From Fomes fomentarius (lineage: Eukaryota; Basidiomycota; Agaricomycetes; Polyporales; Polyporaceae), in the NCBI GenBank assembly GCA_022606135.1, contig JABYQN010000016.1, positions 372,001 through 436,000 on the forward strand: 64,000 nucleotides of DNA, written 5' to 3'. Positions 32,511 to 44,682 of the stretch are shown here, one piece after another. Positions within the stretch are counted from its first letter, which is position 1; every line of letters begins with the position of its first letter. The position numbers were made by a program, and so were the translations under genes. Under the pieces are notes generated by a model that searched no databases, was not told the DNA's origin, and saw nothing but the letters and a program-made list of their open reading frames with translations.

Positions 32511-34259
32511 GGTTTCTTCTGCGAAGGGCGTAGGCGGGCGATGCCCCAGGGTGGCGGGGGTTGAGTAGCGAGAGGGGTCGAACGATTTCGCTGCTCCTGG
32601 ACGTCGTCGTCCACGTCCCTTTTATATGCGCATTGTTCTGGCAGAAGTACGACATGGTCGATGCTCATCGGCGAAGTGCAAATGCATGCATGCACGCAGA
32701 CAATAGACGTAAGCGCCGGACCTCGGAGGAGTCCAGGACCCAGGACAGGTTACAGCGATGACGGGCCCCGAGAGGTAGAGATAAACGAGATTTACCGGTG
32801 CCGGCACTTGGTCAAGGCGTTGACTGAGACTCGGCGTGGCAAGCCTATCGAGGCCGTTGTCGATCCTGAGATAGGGTTCGGTATTATTTGCTGAGCAAAC
32901 GTCGGTCAGCGTCCCAGGACTACTCCGCGGATAACCTCCGATGAGACTGCACCATGAGCTGGATGAGCGATTAGTCCGAGAAGTGAGACATGTCGAGGGG
33001 GGATGATGCGAGCCGAGGGCGCCGTGGTTGTTCGTGACGGTGACCAATGCGCTTCCAGCGGTAAATTACTACGCATGAGCCTGCATTCCGAGAAACCCGG
33101 CGGTGTACTCCTCAACCTGGTTCATGTTATAACCTCGATGCAGCATCGTCTTCTTCATGTCGATGTCCCGAGACATCTCGCTGGGATCATTCTCCGAAGG
33201 GTTAACATCGAAATCCTTCCACCAGTCATCAAATTACCTGCGAGATGAAATCACTCAGTACTGACCAGATTGCTTGGGAGGAGCGATACCCACCTGCCCT
33301 GCGTGACCTATATGACGAACCTATTCCACGTCCGTACAGGCGGACAGCGAGCAACACTCTATGTGACTCACCAATCCTCCTAATCGAGCCTGTCTCCCAG
33401 TACTCGCACTCGCGCCTCTTCGAAGCCGGCAAACACTGTGAGAAATATTCCTCTCGAAGCTCCAATGTGTAAATAGGTATCTGATGCGGGTGCCGGTGGT
33501 AGGAAGACGCTGAAGGTGGAGACCTAGTGCGAGGAGAACCTGCCCGGCCCGTCTGGACGATATGGCGCACATAGCGATCTTCAAAACCGAAACCAGTCCA
33601 CAGCTGTGGACCAACCGACACTCACCAGGACGGTGGGGTAGGCTCACTAGGATACTCAACGATATATTCAGAGGGACGCACCAAGGGCAAACTTCAGCCT
33701 CTGGGTCCATCTCCTCGAGACTTCACAGGCATCTCTCGAGTCATCTCGAGGGGCTCGCGATCTCTCGAATTACATGGTTTTTCTTCCTAATAACAAAAGC
33801 GTTAGCGTGATACAAGCAATGCGCACGGCCATGATACATCCCGTGGTTCGAATTGGTCAGAAGTGGAAGTACAGACATTGCACGTGTGGGGGTTTACGTT
33901 GAACCTAGTGGCGCATTCTGCCCGAGTCGGAGTCGGGAGGAGGCTATATCTCCGATTGTTGTAACAACCCCGACCGCTTTGGCAAAGCAAGGCCTTGACT
34001 CTCTCTACGGTCTCCGCTCGAACCTCCAGATAGACGCCAAAACAAATCATCAAGCACCAACTTCAAGTTCAATACGTTCAATCCGTGCTCAATGCCCGCG
34101 TAACTTGACGATCGCGTCACGTAACAATTCAAGACTTCAAAGCGGCAAGTCTAGCGCTATTTCAACTGCGCCGGAAGATCTGGTAACTCAAATTCACCAG
34201 TGCGCCTTCACAGTAACAGTTCCCCCACTTCCTCGAGTTCAAGGGCCTATTTGCCTTCA
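32511..34259. other. spacer, no confident gene
   Basis: Overlapping frames up to 141 codons. The plus frame 33245-33472 (WEERYPPALRDLYDEP) has a protein-like composition and might be part of a gene, but no continuation was found. Confidence 0.4.
32619..32627 (-). promoter_or_regulatory. TATA box of the 32.4 kb pheromone gene
   Basis: ATATAAAAG on the minus strand, set in CAATGCGCATATAAAAGGGAC. The same GCGCAT-A-AAAAGG context with a following GACGACG block occurs before the gene at 36.4 kb. Confidence 0.6.
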
Positions 34260-35941
34260 ATGATCGGGGAATCCGACATCTCATCGGACGGAGGCATGCC
34301 GTTAAGAGCAACAAGCTGTCATCGCGCGTTGGAGTGCGTCGATATCGTGGAGGCTGTATTGGACACACTAGACCCTACATGCAACAGAAGGGACCGCGCT
34401 GCATGCGTGTCATCTGCCTCTGTCTCTCGCCTCTTCAGTGAAGTAGCGCTTCACCTTCTGTGGAAGGAACTGGACTGCTTTTTCCCCCTATGGGGCATTC
34501 TACTACCCTCTCAGGACAACCTGGAAGAGTACTTCACCACGGTATGTCCTCAACAGGTTATCCTTACACTATTGACCGTTTGGCGACATCACAATCATAC
34601 AGATACTATCACTGAAGCCCTACGCGAACCCGTCAGTCTGGATGACCTTCCTGACGTGCGCAGCGCGGGTCAGGTCCATACGAGTTGTCACCGGCATATA
34701 CCCGCTAGAAGACACGTTCTTACAAACGCTGTTCGCCTACAATGGCGGAGAGACTTTCCTGCCATCCCTGATCGCGATGTACTGCCGCTTCGGGCCGCAC
34801 CCACCATCACCGCTTGTGATTGCGCCTCGTTCTTTGACGACTCTATCTGTTCATCCTCGCACGAGCACTGAACAGTATCCGGATCAGCTTCAAGCGTTCA
34901 TGTCGAGATTGACTTCCTCGTTCCCATTCCTTCGTACTCTGAATGTGCTCGACGATCCTCGCATAAACACCGCTGGTGCCCTTCTCAAGGATTTCCGGGA
35001 GTTGAGATGCCTCCGTCATCTCAATCTCAAGAATGGTTGTGGCCCGCTCACCCCTCTGGACTGGCAGCTCGTAGCTGACTCCTTCTGCCTGGAGACGATG
35101 GATGTCTCTGTAGCAGAGTTCAAGGATTTCGTCAACTACAGGATTGAGCTCCCGCACCTGCGCCATCTTAAGTGTGTGGGATATGGGGGCCAGCTCGCGC
35201 TCTTCCTAACCTCCGCGCGTTTGCTGAACCTCCAATCGCTCACGTTGTCGTGGTTTGGCACAATTCCTCTGACCGAATTCTGTAGCCTCTTCAGCATCAT
35301 ATCCTCTTGTCTGCGTCACAACTCTCTGCGTCGTCTCGTCCTCGCAAGGCGAAGCAAAGTAGAATTCATCCCACACCGAATGTTGGCCCTTGTGCAGACT
35401 TCAGCGGAATCGGCGGGTCAGCTCTCCTTGTCCGACATCCTACGCCCATGCTTCGCCTTCCGCAACTTAGAGGACCTAGCCATTCGCGTCCGCTGGAAAG
35501 ACGAACCCATTAATTTCACCGACGACGAATTCCTCTCGATCGCGCGGGCGTTCCCGTACCTACGTAACTTCAAGGTCGTCCTCAAGCCTACCAGCGGGCT
35601 CACGGCGAAGTCACTCGTACATGTCGCACAGTATTGCCCTCGCCTTGTTTGGTTGGAGACGCTTATCGATCATCTCCAGCCCATCGCTTCCCCCGGAGAT
35701 GATTCCCCGCATTACAAACCATCCTCTTCGTACAATCATCTCCACTATGATGCACGAGCGGCCCAGCCATTTCCATCTTGATCATGATGATCGACCTCGT
35801 GCGGAGGCGTCCTTGCGTTCTATCTTTCCAAATCTACGTCACATTACCACACTCGTTTCATGCAGCGTGTGGTCGGAGTCCACTAGTTGGCAGGGAGAAT
35901 CATCGCTGGATAGATTGATGTTCATGCATATGAGAAAGTGA
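34260..35941 (+). CDS. F-box protein, apparent frameshift near 3' end
   Basis: Exon 1 34260-34541, intron 61 nt, exon 2 from 34603. Exon 1 has the F-box region (ECVDIVEAVLDTLD, AACVSSASVSRLFSEVALHL, L-W-K-E-L). Exon 2 begins ILSLKPYANPSVWMTFLTCA with the W-x-x-F-x-x-x-A-x-x-V-R pattern of its paralogues, and runs through leucine-rich segments to a stop at 35781. Another frame, open from about 35660, continues family-like sequence (SPSLPPEM, then HPLRTII, SLRSIFPNLRHITTL) to a stop at 35941. A one-base slip around 35660-35690 would join them, so the gene is either recently broken or affected by an assembly error. Predicted SCF adaptor. Confidence 0.65.
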
Positions 35942-36343
35942 CTGGATGCCGGGATCATGTCCAGCATCTACAGCCGAATCTTTGTACGCTTCGGATAATC
36001 ACTGTCAACTCATTCTACCAAACAATGTCATTCAAGTGACTGACTATGATGATGGTAACACTAGTCGACGTCGCGGCGTCGAGTAGGTAAAGGTACAAAT
36101 GTATGATGACATCCACCCGCGTACGCCAAACCCCAGCTACGTCCATCCTTTGAACCCCGAATGATGAGAGAACGAAAGTAATAATGTTAAGCGGAACAAG
36201 CGTCCCGGAACGAAGAGTGGTCGTGATGTGTCATCGTCACGAAGGAGTGTTGGCTCTGCCATAGGGCAACAATAGGTCAGTCGAACAACCCCAGGGTCAA
36301 TGCATGGCGGACGTACCTGATGAGCATATAACACAGGGTATGG
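35942..36343. other. spacer
   Basis: 3' flanks of the F-box gene and of the minus-strand pheromone gene. No gene seen. Confidence 0.5.
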
Positions 36344-36466
36344 TCAGGCGACGATGCACTCGCTGTGCCCGCCGCTGCCGCTACCCGTCTCGTTGTCGAC
36401 GATGGTGATTTCAGTGGGCTGCTCTTCGACAGTGGGAAGTACAGATGCGATGGTGAAGGCGTCCAT
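36344..36466 (-). CDS. mating pheromone precursor, MDxF class, CIVA
   Basis: 40 residues, no intron: MDAFTIASVLPTVEEQ at the start, then D-N-E-T and GSGSGGHSECIVA. The CaaX box ends in Ala. The residue before the Cys is Glu where the other MDxF copies have Gly or Ser, which should alter receptor recognition. CATAAAAGG at 36562-36570 is the TATA element. It is sister to the 32.4 kb gene, with related tail (GSGSGGHS) and 5' flank. Confidence 0.84.
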   Translation of the reverse strand: MDAFTIASVLPTVEEQPTEITIVDNETGSGSGGHSECIVA

Positions 36467-38658
36467 GTCTGTAATCGGTGGCAGAGTTGGAGGGTGGTGT
36501 CTGCGGTGCGTAGCGAGTGAGAGTGGACGGCTTCGCTGCGTTTCGTCATCGTCGTCCCTGGCCTTTTATGCGCACTCATCTTGAAGTAAACGACGAGACC
36601 TCCACCTGCCAAGGACTTGAGAGCTCGTGTACCTTTACCTGGCCGTCTGCCATGCATGGAGAACAATAGAGGTAGGCGCTTAGTACTCCGATGCCCCGAG
36701 TCCGCGCGGCTTGTGCCATTCCCCGAAAGGAAGTCCGACGAGAGATCAATAACAAGACATGGTCGTTGCGTCCATGCGTTCAGTAACGAGTTGCGCACTT
36801 GGAAGTCAGTGACTGATGGTACCGTTCTGCCTACCTGAGACTACCTGAGATTCGTGTCTTGTTCCCGGATCGAGTCCGATGTGGCGAATCTTCCGTCTAC
36901 GCTTGAGTTAACTCAAATGGATGGCGGAATCTGGATCTGGGGTCATATCTGGCCTTCCTCTACCGATGCCCAGGCTTGGCCTTCGAGAGTGGATGAGGAT
37001 GATGACGAACATCGAAGGACGGCTTTTGACGCATGGGTGCAGAGTCGGCAGGCAGGCCGCAAGCCAGCACATTCTCCGCGCTGAACATACCAATGTTTCG
37101 AGCTGTATGACAAGACAGTCGACAGTAAATCTAGCACATCAGAGACATTGAATATCGTCAGTGATGCATCACATTGCTAGTAGTAGGAGATTGATGCATT
37201 ACCAGCCCTGGTGGCAAGACGGCACGGAGCCACCGGCAATCGTGCAAAATTTCGATCGATTCGTGATCTTCAGCCTCGATGACGAACTCGAAGGTCTATT
37301 GTTATGGCGCGCGCAGAACTTCTTCGTACTCCACGTGTGTTTGCATGACTCAAATATGGTCGGCCACGCACATCGGTTTCCCAGTTCACGGTGTTCTCGA
37401 GGCGACTCGGCATTCATGCTCGCTGTGAGTCCCGTTTGATGCAGACACGGTCGTGTCAGTTGCTGGGAGACTGCGGGGTCAGCGTAGCAGACTACGACGT
37501 AAGTCGTCGACAAAGGCTCAGTGCTTATAGAGATCTATCTCAAGAGACTGGCATTGGCAGCGGCGCCCAAAAGTAAGCCAATTAGCCGAGTTCAGGGCAG
37601 GCTTGCAGGCTCACGCTGCAAGTATCCGTGATGTTCTCCACCTCCAGTCTTAGCCACGTATTGATCTCAATATCGAGGAGCACGCCCGTTACGCCCTGCG
37701 GAATCGACGTCTTATGGTATAGTCGTGAGTTGTCCCATCGCGCTAGCCTGACTAGGTCCGAATCAAGTTACTAACATCCTTTCTGTCGTCGTCTTTTGTT
37801 TTTGCGCGCCTCGTGCCCAGCGGCATACAACTCCACTAGCGCGTGCTGTCCATCGCACACGCAGAAGCCTCCTCACACTGGGCTCACACACTCACACCTG
37901 GTCCCGGGGAGGCGAAGAAGAGAAAATGCGGACCGGTTCTAGTTGAAATCAGTCACCTTCCCGAAACTCCCAGATCAGGCAAGCGCGCACCATAACAATA
38001 GCGACATAATCCCATGTTCCAACCCATGGCCGGTGAGCTCATGATATGAACAATGCTGTTCCGGAATTGAGGATAGGTTCGCGATTATGCAAGATACCCC
38101 GCTGCGCCATTGCACACGTAGCGGTGCGGAGATGAGTCGTGGAAGGTATAGCACGGGAGCCATGTTCTGAGGGTAGTCTTGCGCGCATCCTAGCCCTTTT
38201 TGAACGGCATCTCTGATGGTAGATGAGTAGATGATACTCCCGTCATGCTCTGTCGTTGGCCTGGACTGACCTTGAGGCAGGACAGAAGGGGTATGATGCC
38301 TCATAATTGCTATTTAATGCTAGTCTCCTCTAGGCAGGCATTGGTACTGAAAAGCGGGACAGACGGCCCTACAAGACTAAGTGCTACTCTGCTTCTCAGC
38401 GGAATGCGCTTGCCATCTTGCAGATCTCAAGACTAGCAACCCCAAATGCATAGGCGCTCGTGTCTTATTGTCCCAGCCAGGACGCCTACCCGAGGTTCGA
38501 GCAGCAGTGCCTTTATCGCACTCGCCCGAGGTGGAGCTGCGAAGCTATAAAACGTCTGCCAAGGTGGCCAAGGATCAGCAGAGTTGTCGTCTTCAGACCC
38601 TCGACGTGCACTGTCTCTACGACTGCGTCCACGCGCCTCAACACCTCACTACTCGACC
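36467..38658. other. spacer, no confident gene
   Basis: Frames of 60-109 codons only. TATAAAA at 38546-38552 is the probable TATA box of the next pheromone gene. Confidence 0.45.
36562..36570 (-). promoter_or_regulatory. TATA box of the 36.4 kb pheromone gene
   Basis: CATAAAAGG on the minus strand, about 100 nt before the ATG, in the same sequence context as the element at 32619. Confidence 0.6.
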
Positions 38659-38775
38659 ATGGACGCGTTCTTCACCGTCGCTCCGCCTATCCCCATCGAC
38701 GATCCCACACCCGAGGTCTTTGTTGACCGCGAGGACGGCGGCAGCGGCGACCACAGCAGCTGCACCATCGCATGA
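38659..38775 (+). CDS. mating pheromone precursor, MDxF class, CTIA
   Basis: 38 residues, the shortest member: MDAFFTVAPPIPIDDP at the start and GGSGDHSSCTIA at the end, with D-R-E-D at the processing position. Ser in place of Gly before the Cys and Thr at the first aliphatic place of the CaaX box are departures from the other copies, but Thr there is tolerated by farnesyltransferases. TATAAAA lies 107 nt upstream. The long upstream opening of the frame is ignored in favour of the family start. Confidence 0.84.
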   Translation: MDAFFTVAPPIPIDDPTPEVFVDREDGGSGDHSSCTIA

Positions 38776-40885
38776 ACCGAGAGCCTTGAGTCCATGGCGC
38801 TGGTACGTACCGAGTCTCCCTTCATTGTTACCAATTATTGCCCATCCGTTGACTGCTTGATAAACAGACCACCTTTTGTCTTCCCGAATTGCCTCATACG
38901 CTGCTATGTCCGTCATTTAGACGGAATCACACACCACACGACCATGGCGCGGATTCTATCTTCGTTCTTCATGTTCCGCGTCGTTGCATGCCACCTTGCC
39001 TCCCTTCAGTTTCGTATTATGGTTAATTTATCATCTATGTTGTTCAGTTTCCCGGTTCTTAGTGACTTGACTTTATGATATGGTAGTGGAGAGTGTACCC
39101 TGGGGGAGAGTGGATGTAGGGGACAGATTCATGTAACTTCCTTCGGGCACGCCTGGAGAAACATGACGTATACCTTTAGGATACCACCAAAGGATATGCG
39201 CCCTCAATTCACCAGTGTGATAGATAGTCAACAGCATATTCATCGCTGTTGATGTGAGGAAGCGCACGATCACAGCAGCGCCGTTGTCTTTCCACCCTTC
39301 CCCCCCCAAATGAACACGATGGTCCTGTCCGCATCAATAATAGCTGTATACAACCTTGAATGCGTGCGACTAATTTGGGAAAGATGTCGCAATCTTGCAG
39401 CCTACCATTCCTCGCTAGTATCGTAAACTCCTTGATCATGAAAGGCGACCTGTGTCACCGAGTAGAGCGCGTCCGGATCATGCGCCATCCACAATTTGAG
39501 GCTGACAGCATCGAAAGGCGTTTGCTAAGACAGAGTGTATGACTCCCCACGAGCTGATGAGCGTAGTTTGGACGGGTGGCTTGAGTAAGCGCAGCTCGAC
39601 TTGGTCCGGATATGCAGGTGAACTGGTCACTAGTGATGTACAACCCGTCCAGCATTCAATCAGCTGAACCTTTGAGCTCAGAGCTCATATGCAAGTTGTA
39701 CGCATGAGCCACCTCGTGCGCGTTCAATAGGTACTCCTCACCAGAACGCCGTTGGGTGAAAACTTACATCCTCAGCAACACCGACCGCAGCATCACGGTC
39801 TACCACTTTGCACTATCAGGAAAGATCTAGGAGTGGAAGATGACCGACCTACTATGTGTCTTCACAGAACCTGATGGGTTATCTCTGCCAATAGTTCCGC
39901 CCGGGGAAGGTGGACGTTGTATATGAAAGACACCACGAGTCGGGGCTAGGTCGTCGAAGGGTCGAATTGGTACCCGATGTTCGGAACGGGTAGGGAAGGT
40001 AGGATATATGTGTACTCGGTGCCTCTAATTTGTCGTAATCGTGAATCCCATCAGTTAGTCGAGCCGAATAGCCCGGAGAAAACAGCGGTCATCCGAGATA
40101 TGCCTACCATGTATCCACAGGGAGCACCAGGCCCCACCAGAGCGGAGAGATGACACCCCCCCCTAATCCACAGCATTTTTTGCCAAGTCTAGCGCGTTCG
40201 TGATTCTAGAACTTTGTGGTCAGCTACGGATTCCATACCTGAGGGAAACGTCAATGGAGTAAGTGCCAATTTGGTTCGCACGCAACCACACTTCGAGTCA
40301 TCGGACTTGATTATCACTGCATCATGGCGCGATGTCTGGCGTGCTGCGTCATGCGTGTGTGCGTGACCGTACACAATAGCATCCTTCTTGCCGTATCGAC
40401 ACATTGCTGATCACAGTCACCAAAAATTTGCTGATTAAGTCGAGTCAGTCAACTTTGCTGTCAAGGTCACTACGCCGACCTCACCGCATGACACATAATT
40501 AATCAGCGTAGTCACTGAGCCGGTCATCGTAACATGCGCCGTTGCCTGTCCTAGTCAGTTGTAGGTTTATTCTGGACGGTAACGTGACGTAAGAACGTAC
40601 TTCAGCGGGCTGCGAAATGAGCCATTGGCAGCTGTCTTCAACTCGCTTCGGGGACACTGGAGGTACATATCGCGTGTGCGTTCGGTTTGCTGTAGTTAGG
40701 AACACTGAGTGGTAACAGCGACAATCAAGATTAGAGTTGATGTTATACTGACTACACGATGGAGCATAGTATGTTGTTACTGACAATCTGGCCCAAACTA
40801 CGCCTACATGACTACGCGTCTGTAGATAGGTGCTTGTCGTCTAGCCATGGAGACCAGTCACTATCTATGAAACATATTGTTCAGT
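38776..40885. other. 2.1 kb spacer, no gene seen
   Basis: Overlapping short frames only. This appears to be the right edge of the gene-poor region; beyond it genes are close-packed. Confidence 0.5.
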
Positions 40886-42195
40886 TTAAAGGGATTGACA
40901 ATGGGAGGAGTAAGAATGCGGCGCACAGGTAACATTCTGGATAGTGAAATACTCTCCTCTGTCATCAGCACAAAGTTTGGGCAGGATCGGTCGTACCCTC
41001 TGCGACCACCACCCCTCGCTATCGTGAAAACCTTGGAATTCGAAGACGACCCGTGTGTTCCCCGAGAACCTCCTCGGATCCAATGCTTCCTGCAGCATCT
41101 CTGCATTGCGACTGACAGAATCGAGCATCGTTTGCTTGGGGACAACGTGGTTTCGCGCCGGGCCGTGGAGATAGTGCGAGACGACGATAGTGTTGATGCA
41201 TGGTTTGAGAAGGGAGAGAAACCCAACCAGATCGGTATATTCGGCGCCGTTCTCCGTCACGGCAACGAACAAGGTGAATGACTGGAGGTGGTCAAACCCC
41301 GCAATACATGCAAAGATCTCTGTCGATGAGAAAAGCGACATGAAATTTCCTGTCTCAACCATATATAACAAGGAGCACACGTACCTTCAGTCTCTTTGAT
41401 CGATCCTGTTCTATTGGGCGTGATGATAAGTTCGGCCATACATTCCCGCCGAAGCGCGTTCATGACGCCTCTCATCACCGAGCGCGGGATGAACGCCAGC
41501 TGTTGGAAAGCTATCAACGTTCAGGACGTAATAACTCAGAAGATTATAGCATACGACATACTCACATCCAATGACTCTAACTGCAGTGGTCGAGTTAACG
41601 CGATGGATGTATACTGATGTCGTGCGCTGTTGCGGAACCAGATTTGCATACATTGCAGCGTGACGAGGCCGGGAAGAGCGGCGATGAGGCGTAGAAATTC
41701 ACTGAAGTTTGCGAATCGCAATCCAAACAACTGTAGGGTGCATACGGCCCCGAAGCGGGACAAAGACGCGACTGCTGCTCGATGGAAGGCTAGGGTAGGG
41801 CGCAAATCGAGATCCTCTACGGGGTCAATCTCTGTACGAATACGCAAATGATGTAGGGTGGGAAGTAGGCCGGCGAGCATGGGAGGAAAGCTCTCCGCTG
41901 GGGATGGCTTTTGTGGTGTAGAGAGGACGACAAGCTCCAGGACCATTGGTCCAGCGTCGGGATATGCCATGACCATTGCCGTAAATGATCGCAGGTGCTC
42001 CATCTTTAAGAGCGAGACCCTTTTGAGCAGATTGTAACGAGCCCTGGGAAGGAGGGCACGAGAGGCGAGGGCGGCGGCGCATAGAGCATGGTATTCGTCG
42101 CCATAGTTGGACCAAAAATCGAGTTCGTCGGGTTCATCCCATATTCGGTCGATAATCATGTCAATGGTTTCGAGAGGGATTCGTGGCGATGGCAT
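40886..42195 (-). CDS. F-box-like protein
   Basis: Exons 42195-41566, 41499-41385 and 41319-40886 (introns 66 and 65 nt; phases 0 and 1). The start MPSPRIPLETIDMIIDRIWD is an F-box-like helix (I-P-x-E-x-I-D-x-I-I-D), followed by ALCAAALASRALLPRARYNL, the usual C-x-L-x-x-R-x-L-x-P-x-A-R pattern of polypore F-box proteins, and leucine-rich segments. It ends CAPHSYSSHCQSL. The frame is open up to 42372 (MEPGGREGPV) and an exon may even continue upstream past an acceptor near 42421, so the N-terminus could be longer. A different subfamily from the W-x-x-x-x-Y-A paralogues. Confidence 0.72.
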
Positions 42196-42372
42196 GTCAT
42201 GGGGAAGGGAGCGTGGGAGGAATTCGAGTGGCACACACTGTGATTGTCCGAGTACTGCTAGTGTCGCCTCTTCTCTGCCGCACTGGCTCGGATGTGCGCG
42301 TCTAAACTCCTCCACTGATTGGACTCGAGCTCCACTCTTAGTCACTGGTCCTTCTCTTCCTCCAGGCTCCAT

Positions 42373-43689
42373 TGTTGCCGTAGCAGCTCCATTTGGTGCT
42401 GCGGATGCGGTTGTCTCTGCCTCTCTCGTTTCTGCTCTTGTTACCCCTGTGCCAACAATCTGTATCTATCATCCAAGGTTTGCATAGTACGCCCTGGATG
42501 CCACCCAACTCACCTCCTCCTCTCTCACTCTCGCGCTCCCCGCCGGATCCTCCTCCGAGGGACCGGGAAAGTCGGAACGAATTATGGGATACAGCATAAC
42601 TTCACTGTTTGAATTGGTCTCGAAGTCTGGATGAATATCGATAGCGTGGCCACGACTCCCCCGACACCCCATTGGTACTGTGAATACAAAAATCGATCTC
42701 TCGGTGCTCCGCAGCCTGGAACGAGAATCCCATAATTAGTAGAGACATAGATATATGCCTGAGCTTACTTGAGCAGGTATATGAGACGAGCAGTGATCGA
42801 TTTGGGAATACGTCTGGGGGAGGACCCGTCGGACACAAACTCATGAACATCGGGGGAGTCGGTATCCACTGAGACAAAGGTTATATATAACACTATCAAG
42901 CGCTCTCACATAAGTATATATTCACCGATATGTCTATGCCGTTATAACGCCGCTACAGGCCTCAGGCTCGGGCCAGTACGTCCCGCTTGGGCTCCTGTCT
43001 AATCTCGCCAACAACTACGGTCGTCAATGTCACCCGCCCATACCAGCCGCCAGGTTCTGTACCGGGCTTGAGACTCCAGAGCCTACGGTTGGGGTGAATC
43101 TAGGTGAGTCTGACCGTTGCTTGACTCTGTCTGTACTACACCCCAGGGCTTCCATCCTTCTTGTGCTTGTACCTCGATAAGCCAAAGAACCGTTCCGTTC
43201 CGGCTTACCAACTAATTAAGCGCAATCATATTTCCGAAGCAATGGCACATCCGTGCGTCGCGTGCGCTTGTGCCGCAGCGGGGATGCTCTCCCGACACCC
43301 AGAGTCATTTTCTACGGATCCGATCGGCCTATGGCGGCACAACGGCTCAAGGAACAGCCTCAAGGAACCAGGATAGTTATAATCCAGAGCAGACCGGAGC
43401 ATCGTGCTTGCTGAGACCTTCGAGCAGGCTTTGCTGAGTCTTCAGTGCTCCAAGTGTCATCTGGTTTCGCTTTCGTCATCTTAGACGACCAACGTCACGA
43501 CTCGAAAATTGTCTTGGTGAATACTCTGCCTGAACGAAGTATACGGAACCCGTCATCTTTCCGGAGTATTCGAGGATCGGGTGTGCACAGGGGCATGGCG
43601 CGCGCTGTTGTTCTTCTGTTGCACCGTGAATCTGGGCCTCGCGCGTATGCGGGTCAAATATACTTATTTGATTCCCTTACATCTGCTGA
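42373..43689. other. spacer with possible upstream exons
   Basis: On the minus strand at 42420-42880 several stretches look coding and have splice-like borders (such as SGESWPRYRYSSRLRDQFKQ at 42602-42660) and may be extra 5' exons of the F-box-like gene; this was not resolved. From about 43400 traces of the M28-peptidase relic may begin. Confidence 0.35.
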
Positions 43690-44200
43690 CATCGCGACAG
43701 GAGCTCCGTGAGCAGGGTCACGACATCGCCCTCACGACCCAAGGGGCTAGCCTTCCATGTTGACGGAGACCCGGCCTAGCTTTAGCTTTCATATCCACCG
43801 TTGTGAGCTATCTCCGTCTCATAGGGGTGGAACTAGTATTTCAATGTCCCCCAACTCAAGGTCGGGACCGCGGATATGACTCTATGCGCCTCAGATGGGT
43901 GGTTCTTATGACTCGGACACCCTCGACGAAACATCGCTCTCCGATACCGGACGCATGGAATCTATTATCCTTCCGGAACCCCGAAGGCAGCGAACACCGA
44001 AGCTCACACGAACAAGGCCTTTTCTTCGCCGCAATTGTACAAGAGCGCCGGACACGTCAAAGATCCGATGTATCACGACAGTGGTTGGTTTATGGTCCGA
44101 CATCACGGCAGCTTATGCCACTGATCACGTAGTACGTATAGGTAGGGGCCCGGGGGTGGTATAACTTCGAGCAGACCAAGTCGATTGCCACAATCCAAGT
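43690..44200 (+). pseudogene. relic of M28 peptidase gene
   Basis: Scattered matches in order to the intact peptidase at 47.2-49.0 kb: RQELREQGHDIALTTQG (43698-43747) against KELHEKGANLTLMIQA; GAGCGCCGGACACGTC then GATGTATCACGACAGTGG (44044-44090) against the gene's ERAGPIADPMYHNSG codons; and AACTTCGAGCAGACCAAGTC (44164-44200) against DFEQIKSIAKIQ. Frames are broken between these. It lies upstream of the eIF2D gene, which is head-to-head with the intact copy. Confidence 0.7.
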
Positions 44201-44682
44201 GGACTGTTGCCGCGAGGCAGTGGGCATCTTCCTGACCACATTCTCGTGCAGCTGGCCACAATGCTTCACGTACTATGGGGCTTCCGGCAGAACCTAGAGG
44301 AATGAAACGTCACTTGTACGGTCACGGTGTTTTGTTTTTCATCCTGCCGCCTCTCATGACGCTGTAATGCTTTCGATCGTTTTCTGTCCGACTGCTTCTT
44401 GCTTGCTATTAGCTGTTTTCGTCGGCTTATTGTACAAGAGGTATGCCCTGTGCCGAAAGAGGAGGGTTCATGTACTGCCTATACTACCACCCGTACCGGC
44501 GCTATTATTTGTAAGGCAACCTACCTGCTTCCGCAAAGCTCATCTCGACGTTACGGGAGCACGGGAGCACTGCTGTTCTGATAACTATAATCCAACAGCC
44601 TGGTTATTTCGTACGTCCTATATACGTCGGACTGGCTCGATCGCGACTTTATGCCTATTACCCCCCATTACGGCCACTGCGT
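44201..44682. other. spacer
   Basis: 3' flank of the minus-strand eIF2D gene. The 128-codon plus frame 44367-44753 overlaps it and has no family likeness. Confidence 0.45.

Noticed and set aside
4000..40000. Search for a Ste3-type pheromone receptor among the pheromone genes
   Set aside because: No set of frames with successive membrane spans and receptor motifs was seen on either strand. The multi-pass protein at 50.1 kb does not have Ste3 motifs and starts with a long ectodomain.
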